Source: Capilliphycus robustus
GTDB taxonomy: Bacteria > Cyanobacteriota > Cyanobacteriia > Cyanobacteriales > Microcoleaceae
Direction: 5' to 3'
DNA: 64,000 bases
Assembly (NCBI RefSeq): GCF_034932365.1
Contig: NZ_JAYGHR010000074.1
Location: 1-64,000 of the forward strand
Program-made: the position numbers and the translations under genes
Part shown: piece after piece, positions 8,734 through 16,936 of the stretch
How the letters are laid out: each line of letters opens with the position of its first letter
Position numbering within the stretch: position 1 is the first letter of the stretch
Notes under the pieces: generated by a model
The model's input: the letters and a program-made list of their open reading frames with translations, nothing else
Databases searched by the model: none
What the model was told of the DNA's origin: nothing

Positions 8734-8874
8734 TTAGATTTAGAAAATTTAAAAATTTAGGAGAAAAACACTCACGCGAAAGTCTGTAACAGGACTACAA
8801 TAGAGGTTACACGATTTACGGGTATTAAAATTCTCTTACCCGATATTATTGTACTGTATTGACTTTTAGCGATT

Positions 8875-11505
8875 ATGTCTTTTTCTCCTCAGTTTCTTAG
8901 CGGTTCAGAAATTCGGCAAACATTCCTTAACTTCTATGCCGAACGGGGTCATAAAATTCTGCCGAGCGCCTCTTTAGTCCCCGAAGATCCGACGGTACTG
9001 TTAACCATTGCGGGAATGTTGCCCTTTAAACCCATTTTCCTCGGACAACGCGCCCCTGAAGTGCCTCGCGCCACCACATCGCAAAAATGTATCCGCACCA
9101 ACGACATCGAAAATGTAGGACGCACCGCCCGCCATCACACGTTTTTTGAGATGTTGGGCAATTTTAGCTTTGGAGATTATTTTAAATCACAAGCGATCGC
9201 CTGGGGTTGGGAATTATCAACCAAAGTGTTTGGTTTACCCGCCGAAAATCTAATTGTTAGCGTGTTTGAAGAAGATGACGAAGCCTTTGAAATATGGCGC
9301 GATGAAATTGGCATTCCCGCCCACCGCATCCAACGCATGGGAGAAGACGACAACTTTTGGAAGTCCGGCCCGACGGGTCCCTGCGGCCCTTGTTCTGAAA
9401 TTTACTATGATTTTCATCCCGAACTTGGTGATGATAACATTGATTTAGAAGATGATAGCCGGTTTATCGAGTTTTATAACTTGGTTTTCATGCAATATAA
9501 CCGGGATGCTGACGGCAATTTAACCCCGTTACAAAACAAGAATATTGACACGGGAATGGGGTTAGAACGGATGGCGCAAATTCTCCAAAGTGTTCCCAAT
9601 AATTACGAAACTGACCTCATTTTTCCCATTATTAAAACTGCGGCGGATATTGCGGGAATTGATTACCTAAAAAGCGACAATAAAACTAAAGTTTCGCTGA
9701 AAGTAATTGGGGATCATGTTCGGGCGGTGGTTCATTTAATTACGGATGGAGTAACGGCGTCTAATATTGGTCGGGGTTACATTCTTAGACGGTTAATTCG
9801 TCGGGTGGTTCGGCATGGGCGGTTAATTGGAATTGAAGGAGAATTTACCCCCAAAGTTGCTGAAACGGCTATTGCTTTATCTGAGGATATTTATCCCCAA
9901 ACTCGGGAACGAGAAGCGGTAATCAAAGCAGAATTACAACGGGAAGAAGAACGGTTCTTAGAAACCTTAGAACGAGGGGAAAAGCTGTTAGCGGAAGTTC
10001 TGGAAAAGAAACCCCAGAAAATATCGGGGAAAGATGCGTTTGTGTTGTATGATACTTATGGTTTTCCTTTAGAATTAACTCAAGAAATTGCCGAAGAAAA
10101 TGGGTTAACGGTGGATGTTGATGGGTTTGAAACCGAGATGGAAGAACAACGGAATCGCTCTAAAGATGCCCATGAAACCATTGATTTAACCATTCAAGGC
10201 AGTTTGGATAAATTGGCAGAAACCATCCATCCTACGGCGTTTTTAGGTCACACTGAACCCGTTTCTGAAGCGGTGGTAAAAGCGATATTAGTTGAAGGAA
10301 AATCGGTGGAGTCGGCTGAGGCGGGAACAAAGGTGCAAATTGTTCTCGATCAAACGCCTTTTTATGCAGAGTCGGGCGGACAAATTGGCGATCGCGGTTT
10401 TCTCAGTTTTGGGGATACAGTGGTGCGGGTAGAAGATGTTCAAAAAGAGTCGAATATCTTCATTCATTTAGGCAAAGTTGAACGGGGAATATTAACGGTT
10501 GGGATGACAGTAAATGCCCAAATTGATCGGGCTTGTCGGCGTCGCGCCCAAGCTAATCATACCGCAACTCACCTATTACAAGCAGCGTTAAAATTAATTG
10601 TTGATCCGACTATTTCTCAAGCGGGTTCAATGGTATCCTTTGATCGCCTGCGGTTTGATTTTAATTGTCCCCGTCAGTTAACGCCCGAAGAACTTCAACA
10701 AGTCGAAGATCAGGTGAATAGTTGGATCGCAGAAGCACACCCGGCTGTGGTTGCAGAAATGCCTTTAGAAGAAGCAAAAGCCAAGGGTGCAACGGCGATG
10801 TTTGGGGAGAAATATTCTGATGTGGTACGGGTGGTTGACTATGTGGGAGTTTCGATGGAATTATGCGGCGGAACTCATGTTAATAATACGGCGGAAATTG
10901 GCTTGTTTAAAATAGTCACGGAGACGGGTATTGCATCCGGTATTCGTCGCATTGAAGCGGTGGCGGGACAGTCAGTTTTAGATTATCTCAAAGTGCGGGA
11001 TAATGTGGTGAAAGAGTTGGGCGATCGCTTTAAAGCCAAGCCGGAAGAATTACCGGAACGGATCACGAATTTGCAAAATGAGTTAAAAGCAACTCAGAAA
11101 CAATTAGATGCGGCGAAAGGGGAATTGGCGATCGCAAAATCGGATCAATTGCTAGCAGAAGCAGAAACAATTGGTGAGGTGAAAATACTGGTGGCGGAAC
11201 TTCCTGGCGTCGATGCAGACTCGTTAAAAACGGCTGCGGAACGGTTACAACAAAAGTTAGGAGAAAGTGCGGTTGTATTAGGTTCATCGCCGGAAGAAGG
11301 GAAAGTCAGTTTAGTTGCTGCGTTTTCAAAAACGGTGAATAATAAGGGTTTACAAGCCGGAAAATTCATCGGAAATATCGCCAAAATTTGCGGCGGTGGC
11401 GGTGGCGGGCGTCCGAACTTTGCCCAAGCAGGGGGACGAGATGCGAGTAAGTTAGCAGAAGCGTTAGACAGTGCAAAAACTCAGTTAGTTGAGGGGTTGA
11501 AGTAG
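8875..11505 (+). CDS. alaS: alanyl-tRNA synthetase
   Basis: AlaRS charges tRNA-Ala and edits Ser/Gly mischarging. The 876-residue protein has the class II catalytic core first (SGSEIRQTFLNFYAERGH, then RTARHHTFFEMLGNFSFGDYFK), followed by a tRNA-recognition region. The editing domain has HTATHLL near residue 562 and CGGTHVNN near 663, together the four zinc ligands. The C-terminal DHHA1 domain ends in a Gly-rich run near 840-855. Length and order are canonical. Pieces resembling its last about 25 codons and 3' hairpin recur at 12066-12097 and 12318-12380. Confidence 0.98.
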   Translation: MSFSPQFLSGSEIRQTFLNFYAERGHKILPSASLVPEDPTVLLTIAGMLPFKPIFLGQRAPEVPRATTSQKCIRTNDIENVGRTARHHTFFEMLGNFSFGDYFKSQAIAWGWELSTKVFGLPAENLIVSVFEEDDEAFEIWRDEIGIPAHRIQRMGEDDNFWKSGPTGPCGPCSEIYYDFHPELGDDNIDLEDDSRFIEFYNLVFMQYNRDADGNLTPLQNKNIDTGMGLERMAQILQSVPNNYETDLIFPIIKTAADIAGIDYLKSDNKTKVSLKVIGDHVRAVVHLITDGVTASNIGRGYILRRLIRRVVRHGRLIGIEGEFTPKVAETAIALSEDIYPQTREREAVIKAELQREEERFLETLERGEKLLAEVLEKKPQKISGKDAFVLYDTYGFPLELTQEIAEENGLTVDVDGFETEMEEQRNRSKDAHETIDLTIQGSLDKLAETIHPTAFLGHTEPVSEAVVKAILVEGKSVESAEAGTKVQIVLDQTPFYAESGGQIGDRGFLSFGDTVVRVEDVQKESNIFIHLGKVERGILTVGMTVNAQIDRACRRRAQANHTATHLLQAALKLIVDPTISQAGSMVSFDRLRFDFNCPRQLTPEELQQVEDQVNSWIAEAHPAVVAEMPLEEAKAKGATAMFGEKYSDVVRVVDYVGVSMELCGGTHVNNTAEIGLFKIVTETGIASGIRRIEAVAGQSVLDYLKVRDNVVKELGDRFKAKPEELPERITNLQNELKATQKQLDAAKGELAIAKSDQLLAEAETIGEVKILVAELPGVDADSLKTAAERLQQKLGESAVVLGSSPEEGKVSLVAAFSKTVNNKGLQAGKFIGNIAKICGGGGGGRPNFAQAGGRDASKLAEALDSAKTQLVEGLK

Positions 11506-11514
11506 TTTGTGTTT

Positions 11515-11531
11515 GGTGGGCAATGCCCACC
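11515..11531. terminator. palindrome after alaS
   Basis: GGTGGGCAATGCCCACC is a perfect palindrome 10 bp past the alaS stop, followed by TTAAAG rather than a T-run. It could stop transcription weakly or protect the 3' end. The same motif with central ATT recurs at 12363-12379, together with a copy of the alaS tail. Confidence 0.45.
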
Positions 11532-11547
11532 TTAAAGTTAAAATAGA

Positions 11548-11859
11548 ATGAAGATATTAACAGATTATCAGGGTCGTTCCGTTAGACTTACAGAAGAACG
11601 GTTAACTCACATTTTGCAGCATCCTGAATTAGTAAATATGGAGGATGAAATTGAAATCACGCTGCAAAACCCAGAACAAGTTAGGCGATCGCGTACAGAT
11701 GAAACCGTTCTCATCAGTTACCGCTATTATACAGGAACTCTCGTCGGAGATAAATGGTTATGTGTTGTTGTGAAATACCTTGAAAATGATGCTTTTGTTT
11801 TAACGGCTTATTTTACAGATCAGGTTAAAAAAGGAGAACAGTTATGGCCTCAACCGTAA
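11548..11859 (+). CDS. small barnase/RelE-like (PBECR-type) protein, putative toxin
   Basis: A 103-residue protein with the pattern LTEERLTHILQHPEL, then a Pro-containing EITLQNPEQVRRSR, VLISYRYY, and CVVVKYLENDAFVLTAYFTDQVKKGEQLW. This layout, with an early His, a late TAYFT and a KKGE-W end, recalls the phage barnase/EndoU/RelE-like nuclease group. That is a resemblance by pattern only. It overlaps the next gene by 16 bases, which implies co-translation with the DUF2283 protein. A two-gene toxin-antitoxin-like unit is likely but unproven. Confidence 0.65.
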   Translation: MKILTDYQGRSVRLTEERLTHILQHPELVNMEDEIEITLQNPEQVRRSRTDETVLISYRYYTGTLVGDKWLCVVVKYLENDAFVLTAYFTDQVKKGEQLWPQP

Positions 11860-12062
11860 AAATTTGGTACGACAAAGAAGGGGATTTTTTAGAAGTTCTT
11901 TTTTCGGATAAACCCGGATACATGAGAGAAACAGATAATGATGCCATTATGGAACGGGTTGATCAAGATGGAAATTTGTTGGGGTTTTCTGTGTTAGCGG
12001 TTAGTCGTCTTTCGGCTGATAAACCGTTAATTGCAGAGTTAATTGCTAGTGTTAAAAGCTGA
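11844..12062 (+). CDS. DUF2283 domain protein, putative antitoxin partner
   Basis: A 72-residue DUF2283 protein, recognisable by WYDKEGDFLEVLFSDKPGY, then ETDNDAIMERVDQDGNLLGFSVLAVSRL. DUF2283 proteins are small single-domain proteins often encoded directly after RelE/DUF4258-like toxins. The 16-base overlap with the upstream gene supports the pairing. A role as antitoxin is inferred from context. Confidence 0.75.
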   Translation: MASTVKIWYDKEGDFLEVLFSDKPGYMRETDNDAIMERVDQDGNLLGFSVLAVSRLSADKPLIAELIASVKS

Positions 12063-12065
12063 AGA

Positions 12066-12097
12066 AATGCGAGTGAGTTAAATGAGGCGTTAGAATG
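12066..12097 (+). repeat. alaS-tail-like segment, copy 2
   Basis: Bases here read ATGCGAGTGAGTTA...GAGGCGTTAGA and in one frame give ASELNEALE then stop. The alaS end at about 11449 reads ASKLAEALDS. The match continues at base level over about 30 bp. It lies exactly between the DUF2283 gene and the next small gene. Confidence 0.55.
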
Positions 12098-12298
12098 AGT
12101 ATGACACCCTACCCAACTTTAAAACAAGTTCAAGAGTTAATTCTCAAGTTACCTATTGCCGAGCAAATTGTTTTGCTTGAAGACTTAGAAGAAAGACTAG
12201 AAACCATGATTATAATGAACCTAGCAGAAACGGGTTTTCAAGAATGGAATGAACTAGAGGAAGATATTTCCACTAATCAACTGTTAGTGCAGAGTTAA
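12095..12298 (+). CDS. small hypothetical protein, antitoxin-like
   Basis: A 67-residue protein: a helical N-terminal half (TLKQVQELILKLPIAEQIVLLEDLEERLE) followed by an acidic tail. This resembles the N-terminal helices of small cyanobacterial antitoxins in which a SxPExEQLxLLxxL segment precedes a toxin gene. No toxin gene follows, so it would be an orphan. The start has two in-frame ATGs six bases apart. Family membership is not certain. Confidence 0.5.
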   Translation: MSMTPYPTLKQVQELILKLPIAEQIVLLEDLEERLETMIIMNLAETGFQEWNELEEDISTNQLLVQS

Positions 12299-12317
12299 TT
12301 ACTACTTTGAAAGAATT

Positions 12318-12380
12318 ACGAAATGCTACTAAGTTAGTTGAGGAGTTGAAGTATTTCGTTAGGGTGGGCATTGCCCACCT
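12318..12380 (+). repeat. alaS-tail-like segment, copy 3, with palindrome
   Basis: The sequence encodes RNATKLVEELK in one frame, like the alaS segments DASKLAEAL and QLVEGLK joined, and is followed by GGTGGGCATTGCCCACC at 12363-12379, matching the palindrome after alaS. It appears to be a second, internally shortened duplicate of the alaS 3' end. Confidence 0.55.
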
Positions 12381-12436
12381 TAATCTACTTTTCACATTAG
12401 CCCAGAAATTGATTCCGGGTGAGAAGTGTTTTAACT

Positions 12437-13861
12437 CTAACTGACAGAGGAAGCTTTACGAATTTCATCATCAATTGAATCGAGAGCATTGCGTATATCA
12501 CGCTTCAAATCCTCTAGTTCTCCTTCAATTGAATTGCTGTTATCTCTCAAATGTTTTAAATAGGTTTTTATTTTTGTAATCCGTTTTAATGTGGTTCGGA
12601 TTTGTTCGATTTGAGCTTCTACTGTTTTAGCATCTATGTCCGGTTTAGATGCACGCAAAGCTTCTAATTGTTTCCGAGCGATTAGAAAACGAATTGCTGT
12701 AACCATGTGTTCATGTGTCGTTGCAATCCAATTCCCATGTTCACATACTCCCACAGCCCAATCACCAATTTCTTTTCCTAACCCGGTCTCGTTACGACTC
12801 AAGTATATAGCAGCATTAGCCTGACGATACGACATTGCTTTAGTAAGTTGGTCAGATATTCTTTTACGTCCAAATCCTGCCGATCCCCGATCTCTTGCCT
12901 CAATGACTATTGATATCTCTGTGGCTGCATGAGAGTCTAAGGTAATTTTAACTAAGAAATCACCAGCCTGGTTGTCAACACCGACATAATGGACTTCAGC
13001 TCCAGCAACACTTGCCCATTGTTGTAACTTTTCCAAGACTTCTTCTTCATAAGTAAAACCTTTCAAAGTTGTTTGTTGTCGTGCTTCCTCTCTACCCTCT
13101 TCTCCTCGAACTTCTAACGCTAAATCTTTCATTTCTTTAGTCAAAGGATCAACAGCTTCCTTAACCACCTTTTTAACGACTTCAGCCAAGATTCCATCTT
13201 TAGTCGTCACCTGTTGCAAAGCCGATGTAAATGATCCTTGAACAGAGTCTTTGCGTGCAGGATCTAAGAGATTTTTAAGTTGTTCCAAGGCTTTACCAAG
13301 AGTCGATGTATTTCTTGATGGATCTATCTCTCGTGAAAGCAAATCTTGAACATCTTTAAGTTGACGGTGAATTGCTTCTGATACCTCACGAACTTGTTGT
13401 TTTACAGGAGCTAAAACCTGACCATTCTCAGTTCCCATTTTACCAATGAGTTCTTTTTGAACTGTTTCCGGTATCTCACCTACTGTTTTCTCTACTTCTG
13501 CAACTTTACTGTCTAATTGCTTCTCAACTGCTTCAGGTATTGTCTTCACCGCTTGCTCTACTTGTGTAATCAGAGTATCTATCTGACGCTTAACAAATTC
13601 TGTGTCTTGGGTAGTTTGAGTCCTCTCCAGACATAAAATCCCAATCTGAAATGCTTTAATACAAGCTTTTTCCCATTCCTCTTGGGGTAAACGCTGTAGA
13701 TAGTCTACTGCTTCTTTATCGGATATTTCTAGATTACAAATGGAGATTCGGTTATCCGTAATTTCAATTCTGGAAAACTCACCCTTTTCAGGTTCTTGTT
13801 TTGAAGGATGAGGAGTCTGACCGTTTAAGGAAGACACGGTTTCGGAAGAGGTACTTACCAT
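12437..13861 (-). CDS. coiled-coil protein with PD-(D/E)XK-like domain
   Basis: A 474-residue protein of unknown function. Residues about 90-260 are a long series of helices rich in E, K, Q and V (predicted coiled coil, with repeated IPEAVEKQL/IPETVQKEL motifs). Residues about 275-365 form a compact domain, FTYEEEVLEKLQQWA...AGDFLVKI...ISIVIEARDR, whose E, D and E-x-R pattern resembles a PD-(D/E)XK nuclease fold as in DUF2130/RmuC-type proteins. The C-terminal about 90 residues are again helical. The classic Lys is replaced by Arg in EARDR, so activity is uncertain. It sits alone among broken toxin-antitoxin genes. RmuC-like or defence-related roles are guesses. Confidence 0.6.
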   Translation of the reverse strand: MVSTSSETVSSLNGQTPHPSKQEPEKGEFSRIEITDNRISICNLEISDKEAVDYLQRLPQEEWEKACIKAFQIGILCLERTQTTQDTEFVKRQIDTLITQVEQAVKTIPEAVEKQLDSKVAEVEKTVGEIPETVQKELIGKMGTENGQVLAPVKQQVREVSEAIHRQLKDVQDLLSREIDPSRNTSTLGKALEQLKNLLDPARKDSVQGSFTSALQQVTTKDGILAEVVKKVVKEAVDPLTKEMKDLALEVRGEEGREEARQQTTLKGFTYEEEVLEKLQQWASVAGAEVHYVGVDNQAGDFLVKITLDSHAATEISIVIEARDRGSAGFGRKRISDQLTKAMSYRQANAAIYLSRNETGLGKEIGDWAVGVCEHGNWIATTHEHMVTAIRFLIARKQLEALRASKPDIDAKTVEAQIEQIRTTLKRITKIKTYLKHLRDNSNSIEGELEDLKRDIRNALDSIDDEIRKASSVS

Positions 13862-13960
13862 ATTTAGAACCTAATTTTCATTGTTTCAATTAGGTTAACA
13901 CAACTCCATGTGTTTGTATATTCTATTGTTTTATATGGAGTGTTATCGTTTACTTTAAGT

Positions 13961-14317
13961 CTAAAAAGTCCGATAACTTATAACAAAAAATCTTGAATTG
14001 TCCGTTAAATCAACAGGCCCAAAATCATCGGTAATTTCCTCGATAGATTGAATCTTCAACACCTGTATCATCGCTTTCCACTGACGAGGAGTTTGCGATC
14101 GCTTCCGTCTCCCCAGAAATTCAACGCTGATAGGTTCGCAGAGGAATTCCACACAACACAGCAAATTCAGCTTGAGACAGTTGGGTTCGTTCAAGCGTTG
14201 ATTCAATAAATTGAGTGCATTCACAAGTTTAATATTAGCAAAAATGCGTTCACGAAGTGATCGGAGGCGATCGCCTTGACCTGTGGCATAATAAGAACTA
14301 GAGTTGATAAAAACCAT
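13961..14317 (-). pseudogene. decayed XRE-type regulator
   Basis: One frame stays open for 118 codons, but the protein-like signal jumps frames. In the minus-strand frame offset by two bases, about 14100-14213 encodes FIESTLERTQLSQAEFAVLC then GIPLRTYQR, a helix-turn-helix of cyanobacterial XRE regulators, followed by TGA where relatives have Trp. The open frame resumes homology with PRQWKAMIQVLKIQSIEEIT. The gene therefore has two frameshifts and one nonsense change. The apparently intact frame is accidental through the middle. Confidence 0.65.
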
Positions 14318-14321
14318 TTTT

Positions 14322-14564
14322 ATGAACGAAAAATTAGTTAATTCATTGGTAGAAATTATTAGTTCTCTCTCCGAACCAGAACGAAATCTACTTAATAAAA
14401 AACTTCTGGCAAAGCTTCAAGCGTCTGAACTTCGTTCAGAAAATTGGCAAGAGGAACCTTTTGTCGGGATGTGGAAAGATCGTCAGGATATCGAAGATAG
14501 TACCGCTTGGGTTCGTTCTATTCGTCATCAACACTGGACAGGAAAGGCCAAAAATACTGATTGA
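14322..14564 (+). CDS. small antitoxin-like protein upstream of PIN remnant
   Basis: About 80 residues starting MNEKLVNSLVEIISSLSEPE, with a LL-KKLL helix and a conserved-looking WQEEPFVGMWKDRQDIEDS, followed by WVRSIRHQHW. This is the usual form of antitoxins encoded before PIN-domain toxins in cyanobacteria (G-M-W/R-D-R-x-D-M-x-D-S/W motif). The toxin frame that follows is a stub. ATG at 14322 is preferred over an upstream TTG at 14304. It is probably an orphan antitoxin. Confidence 0.7.
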   Translation: MNEKLVNSLVEIISSLSEPERNLLNKKLLAKLQASELRSENWQEEPFVGMWKDRQDIEDSTAWVRSIRHQHWTGKAKNTD

Positions 14565-14601
14565 TACTGATATTTTAATAGACGTTGCTCGTTCTGTTTA
14601 A
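14548..14601 (+). pseudogene. vapC: PIN-domain toxin remnant
   Basis: Overlapping the end of the antitoxin, another frame reads PKILIDTDILIDVARSV then TAA at 14599. ILIDTDILID is the classic PIN-domain start with the first catalytic Asp. Nothing PIN-like follows, so the toxin was truncated after about 16 codons, leaving its antitoxin. Confidence 0.6.
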
Positions 14602-14726
14602 CCTTCTTCCCTATCCGTAATGATAGAATATTGCTAACATCAAACTTGGCGATCGCGTAGCGTCTCCCCCTGTTAATAATATGCCTTTGTGCCATAATTA
14701 AGTAAAAATAGATCGAGCCGGAAACG

Positions 14727-14948
14727 ATGACGAATTCACTTCTCAACGAAATCCTGAGACTGAGTGTTTCAGAACGACTAGAACTAATAGAAATTATTTG
14801 GGATAGCCTGGCGACTACAGGAGATGAACCCGAATTAACAGACGCACAACGCCAAGAACTCGACTGTCGTCTAGAAGCTTACCAACAAAATCCCACATCG
14901 GGTTCAAGTTGGGAAGAAGTTAAACAACGAATTCAAAGCCGTCAATGA
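14727..14948 (+). CDS. ParD-like antitoxin (addiction module protein)
   Basis: A 73-residue protein of the addiction-module component family (PF09720): LLNEILRLSVSERLELIEIIWDSL, then PELTDAQRQELDCRLEAYQQNP and SSWEEVKQRI. These antitoxins bind a RelE/ParE toxin through the C-terminal helix. The stop TGA overlaps the toxin's ATG (14945), showing translational coupling. Because the toxin gene has an internal stop, the antitoxin is probably no longer needed. Confidence 0.85.
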   Translation: MTNSLLNEILRLSVSERLELIEIIWDSLATTGDEPELTDAQRQELDCRLEAYQQNPTSGSSWEEVKQRIQSRQ

Positions 14949-15241
14949 GTTATCCTATTATTATTCAGCCCGAAGCTGAACTTGATTTTGAGGATGCTTA
15001 CTGTTGGTATGAACAGCACCGTCAAGGACTAGGTTCAGAGTTTATTCGTGCAGTTGATAACTGTTTTTCCTAAATTGCTGAAAATCCATTTGCTTATCCT
15101 CAAGTTTACAAGCAAACTCGTCGCATACTTGTTCGCAGATTTCCCTATGGAATATTTTATTTTATTAACAATAATACCATTTTTATTATCGCTTGCTTTC
15201 ATACAAAACGCAACCCTAAAACCTGGCAAAAGCGCTTTTAA
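14945..15241 (+). pseudogene. parE: ParE/RelE toxin with in-frame stop
   Basis: From ATG at 14945 the frame reads as a RelE/ParE toxin: IIIQPEAELDFEDAYCWYEQ, then GLGSEFIRAVDNCFS, then TAA at 15071-15073, then IAENPFAYPQVYKQTRRILV, FPYGIFYF and ACFHTKRNPKTWQKRF, ending at 15239-15241. Without the TAA the protein would be a normal 98 residues, so one substitution (for example GAA to TAA) killed it. All other parts look intact, implying recent loss. Confidence 0.9.
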
Positions 15242-15309
15242 CTTCATTCAAAGTCAACCCAAGAACCATAAAATGATAAACTAATATCGGTTAGCCTCCC
15301 AACATCTGT

Positions 15310-16377
15310 ATGTCTCAACAAAACCCCCTACAAACTCCCCACAGTGGCTATCACTGGAATGGTAGCCAACATCGTTTTTTTGAAGGTTGGTACTTTCGCG
15401 TCACCCTACCCGAAGCGCGTCAAACCTTTGCGTTTATGTATTCAATTGAAGATCCCATAGGTGGACAGCTTTATAGTGGCGGAGGGGCGCAAATTTTAGG
15501 CCCTGATGATGGATATCTCTGTCGCACCTTTCCTGATGTTCAAACATTTTGGGCGTCTCCCCAGGCGTTAGAATTGGGTCACTGGGGTAAAACGGACTTA
15601 AATTCAACACCAGGATATCTTGAACCCCAACTTTTTAATCATCATATCCAACAAGGGTATCAAGTTACAACGACTTGGCATCAAGGTATTTTACATGATC
15701 CCGGAACTCAACAAACCTGTCGTTGGGAATATTCAACACAACCGATTTATGGTTGGGGAAATGTTGGTCAACCTCAACAGTCTACGGCGGGATGGTTATC
15801 TTTTCTCCCCATTTTTGAACCCGGTTGGCAAATCTTAATGGCGCATGGGTTAGCAACAGGTTGGATCGAATGGAATGGTACTCTTTATGAGTTTAACAAT
15901 GCACCTGCTTATAGTGAGAAAAATTGGGGCGGGGCGTTTCCTCAAAAATGGTTTTGGGTCAATTGTAACTGTTTTGAAAACGAACCCGATTTAGCCCTAA
16001 CCGCAGGCGGAGGAAGGCGGGGCGTGTTAACCTGGATGGAATCTGTTGGGATGATTGGGATTCATTATCGAGGAAAATTTTATGAATTTGTTCCCTGGAA
16101 TTCTCAAGTTTCATGGCAAATTAAACCCTGGGGAGAATGGAAAATACAAGCCAAAAATTCACTGTTTCAAGTCACCTTAACCGCCACAACAAAAGAACCC
16201 GGAACCCCCTTACGCGCCCCGACTCAAGACGGATTAATTTTCTTTTGTCGAGATACCATGCAAGCTGAAATTCAGTTAGAATTAAAACAGGGTAATCAGG
16301 TGATTTTATTCGCTAAAAGTGATGTTTGTGGCGTAGAAGTCGGGGGTCATCCTTGGACTGACACTTGGGTGAATTAA
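15310..16377 (+). CDS. tocopherol cyclase
   Basis: A 355-residue protein of the tocopherol cyclase family (VTE1/Slr1737), which closes the chromanol ring of tocopherols and acts on plastoquinol-like precursors. Signatures include TPHSGYHWNGSQHRFFEGWY at the N-terminus, AFMYSIEDP, then YEFNNAPAYSEKNWGGAFP and KWFWVNCNCF. The last two are the strongest family marks. Trp/Tyr-rich beta strands fill the rest. No signal peptide is seen, consistent with a peripheral membrane enzyme. It stands alone between a broken toxin locus and a tRNA gene. Confidence 0.92.
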   Translation: MSQQNPLQTPHSGYHWNGSQHRFFEGWYFRVTLPEARQTFAFMYSIEDPIGGQLYSGGGAQILGPDDGYLCRTFPDVQTFWASPQALELGHWGKTDLNSTPGYLEPQLFNHHIQQGYQVTTTWHQGILHDPGTQQTCRWEYSTQPIYGWGNVGQPQQSTAGWLSFLPIFEPGWQILMAHGLATGWIEWNGTLYEFNNAPAYSEKNWGGAFPQKWFWVNCNCFENEPDLALTAGGGRRGVLTWMESVGMIGIHYRGKFYEFVPWNSQVSWQIKPWGEWKIQAKNSLFQVTLTATTKEPGTPLRAPTQDGLIFFCRDTMQAEIQLELKQGNQVILFAKSDVCGVEVGGHPWTDTWVN

Positions 16378-16446
16378 AGGCAATTTCACCCGCTTAGGCA
16401 GAAAATAGGGAGATCATTTGTTAACATAGATAGAGTTAGCCAACGT

Positions 16447-16730
16447 GGGGCTGTGGCTCAGATGGATAGAGCAAGCGCCTCCTGAATATTCGGGCACCCT
16501 GAGAGGAAACTTCAGGCGTGAATGTGGTCAAACTCAAGGAAGCCTAAGTTCTGTTAGGATAAGGTAATCTTGAGCCAAGCTTTATCTCAGATGAAGATAA
16601 AGAAGGTGCAGAGACTCAACGGCCACCGCCTAAAGGCTTTTTAGCTGATGGTGAAGAAAGAGTCCAGAGAGTGGGGAAACTCACACCAATCTGAAGCGCT
16701 AGGTCGCCGGTTCAAGTCCGGCCAGTCCCG
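16447..16730 (+). tRNA. tRNA-Arg(CCU) interrupted by a group I intron
   Basis: Exon 1 (16447-16483) gives the acceptor 5' strand GGGGCTG, the D arm and the 5' half of the anticodon arm ending CTCCT. Exon 2 (16694-16730) starts AAGCGCT and contains a perfect T arm (GCCGG TTCAAGT CCGGC) and acceptor CAGTCCC plus discriminator G. Joined, they form a 74-nt cloverleaf with a 7-nt anticodon loop CTCCTAA, anticodon CCU, Arg. The intron lies just 3' of the anticodon. CCA is not encoded. Confidence 0.93.
16484..16693 (+). other. group I intron in tRNA-Arg(CCU), 210 nt
   Basis: P1 is formed by exon CCU plus intron GAA pairing across a UA loop with UUCGGG, placing the splice-site U opposite G. The core is visible: an R-like element GTGCAGAGACTCAAC at 16606-16620 and an S-like element AAGAAAGAGTCC at 16654-16665, so that GACTC and GAGTC can form P7. 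The intron ends in G, as expected. There is no room for a homing endonuclease. Introns at this tRNA are known in cyanobacteria and alphaproteobacteria. Confidence 0.9.
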
Positions 16731-16936
16731 TAAATAACAATACCTTATTTGATCAAACTTTCAAGGTTTCACTCAAACGTTTCTGAAACCTTTATCTCCC
16801 AGTACCCAATACCCAGTACCCTAAGCTTCGGCGCAATCAAAATTATTGTATTCGTTGTTGGTCTGATATTAATGTATACTTTTGTGAAAATTGTCAATTG
16901 AGTTGATCGATCAAGCGAGTAAGTGAGGAGTAAGAA

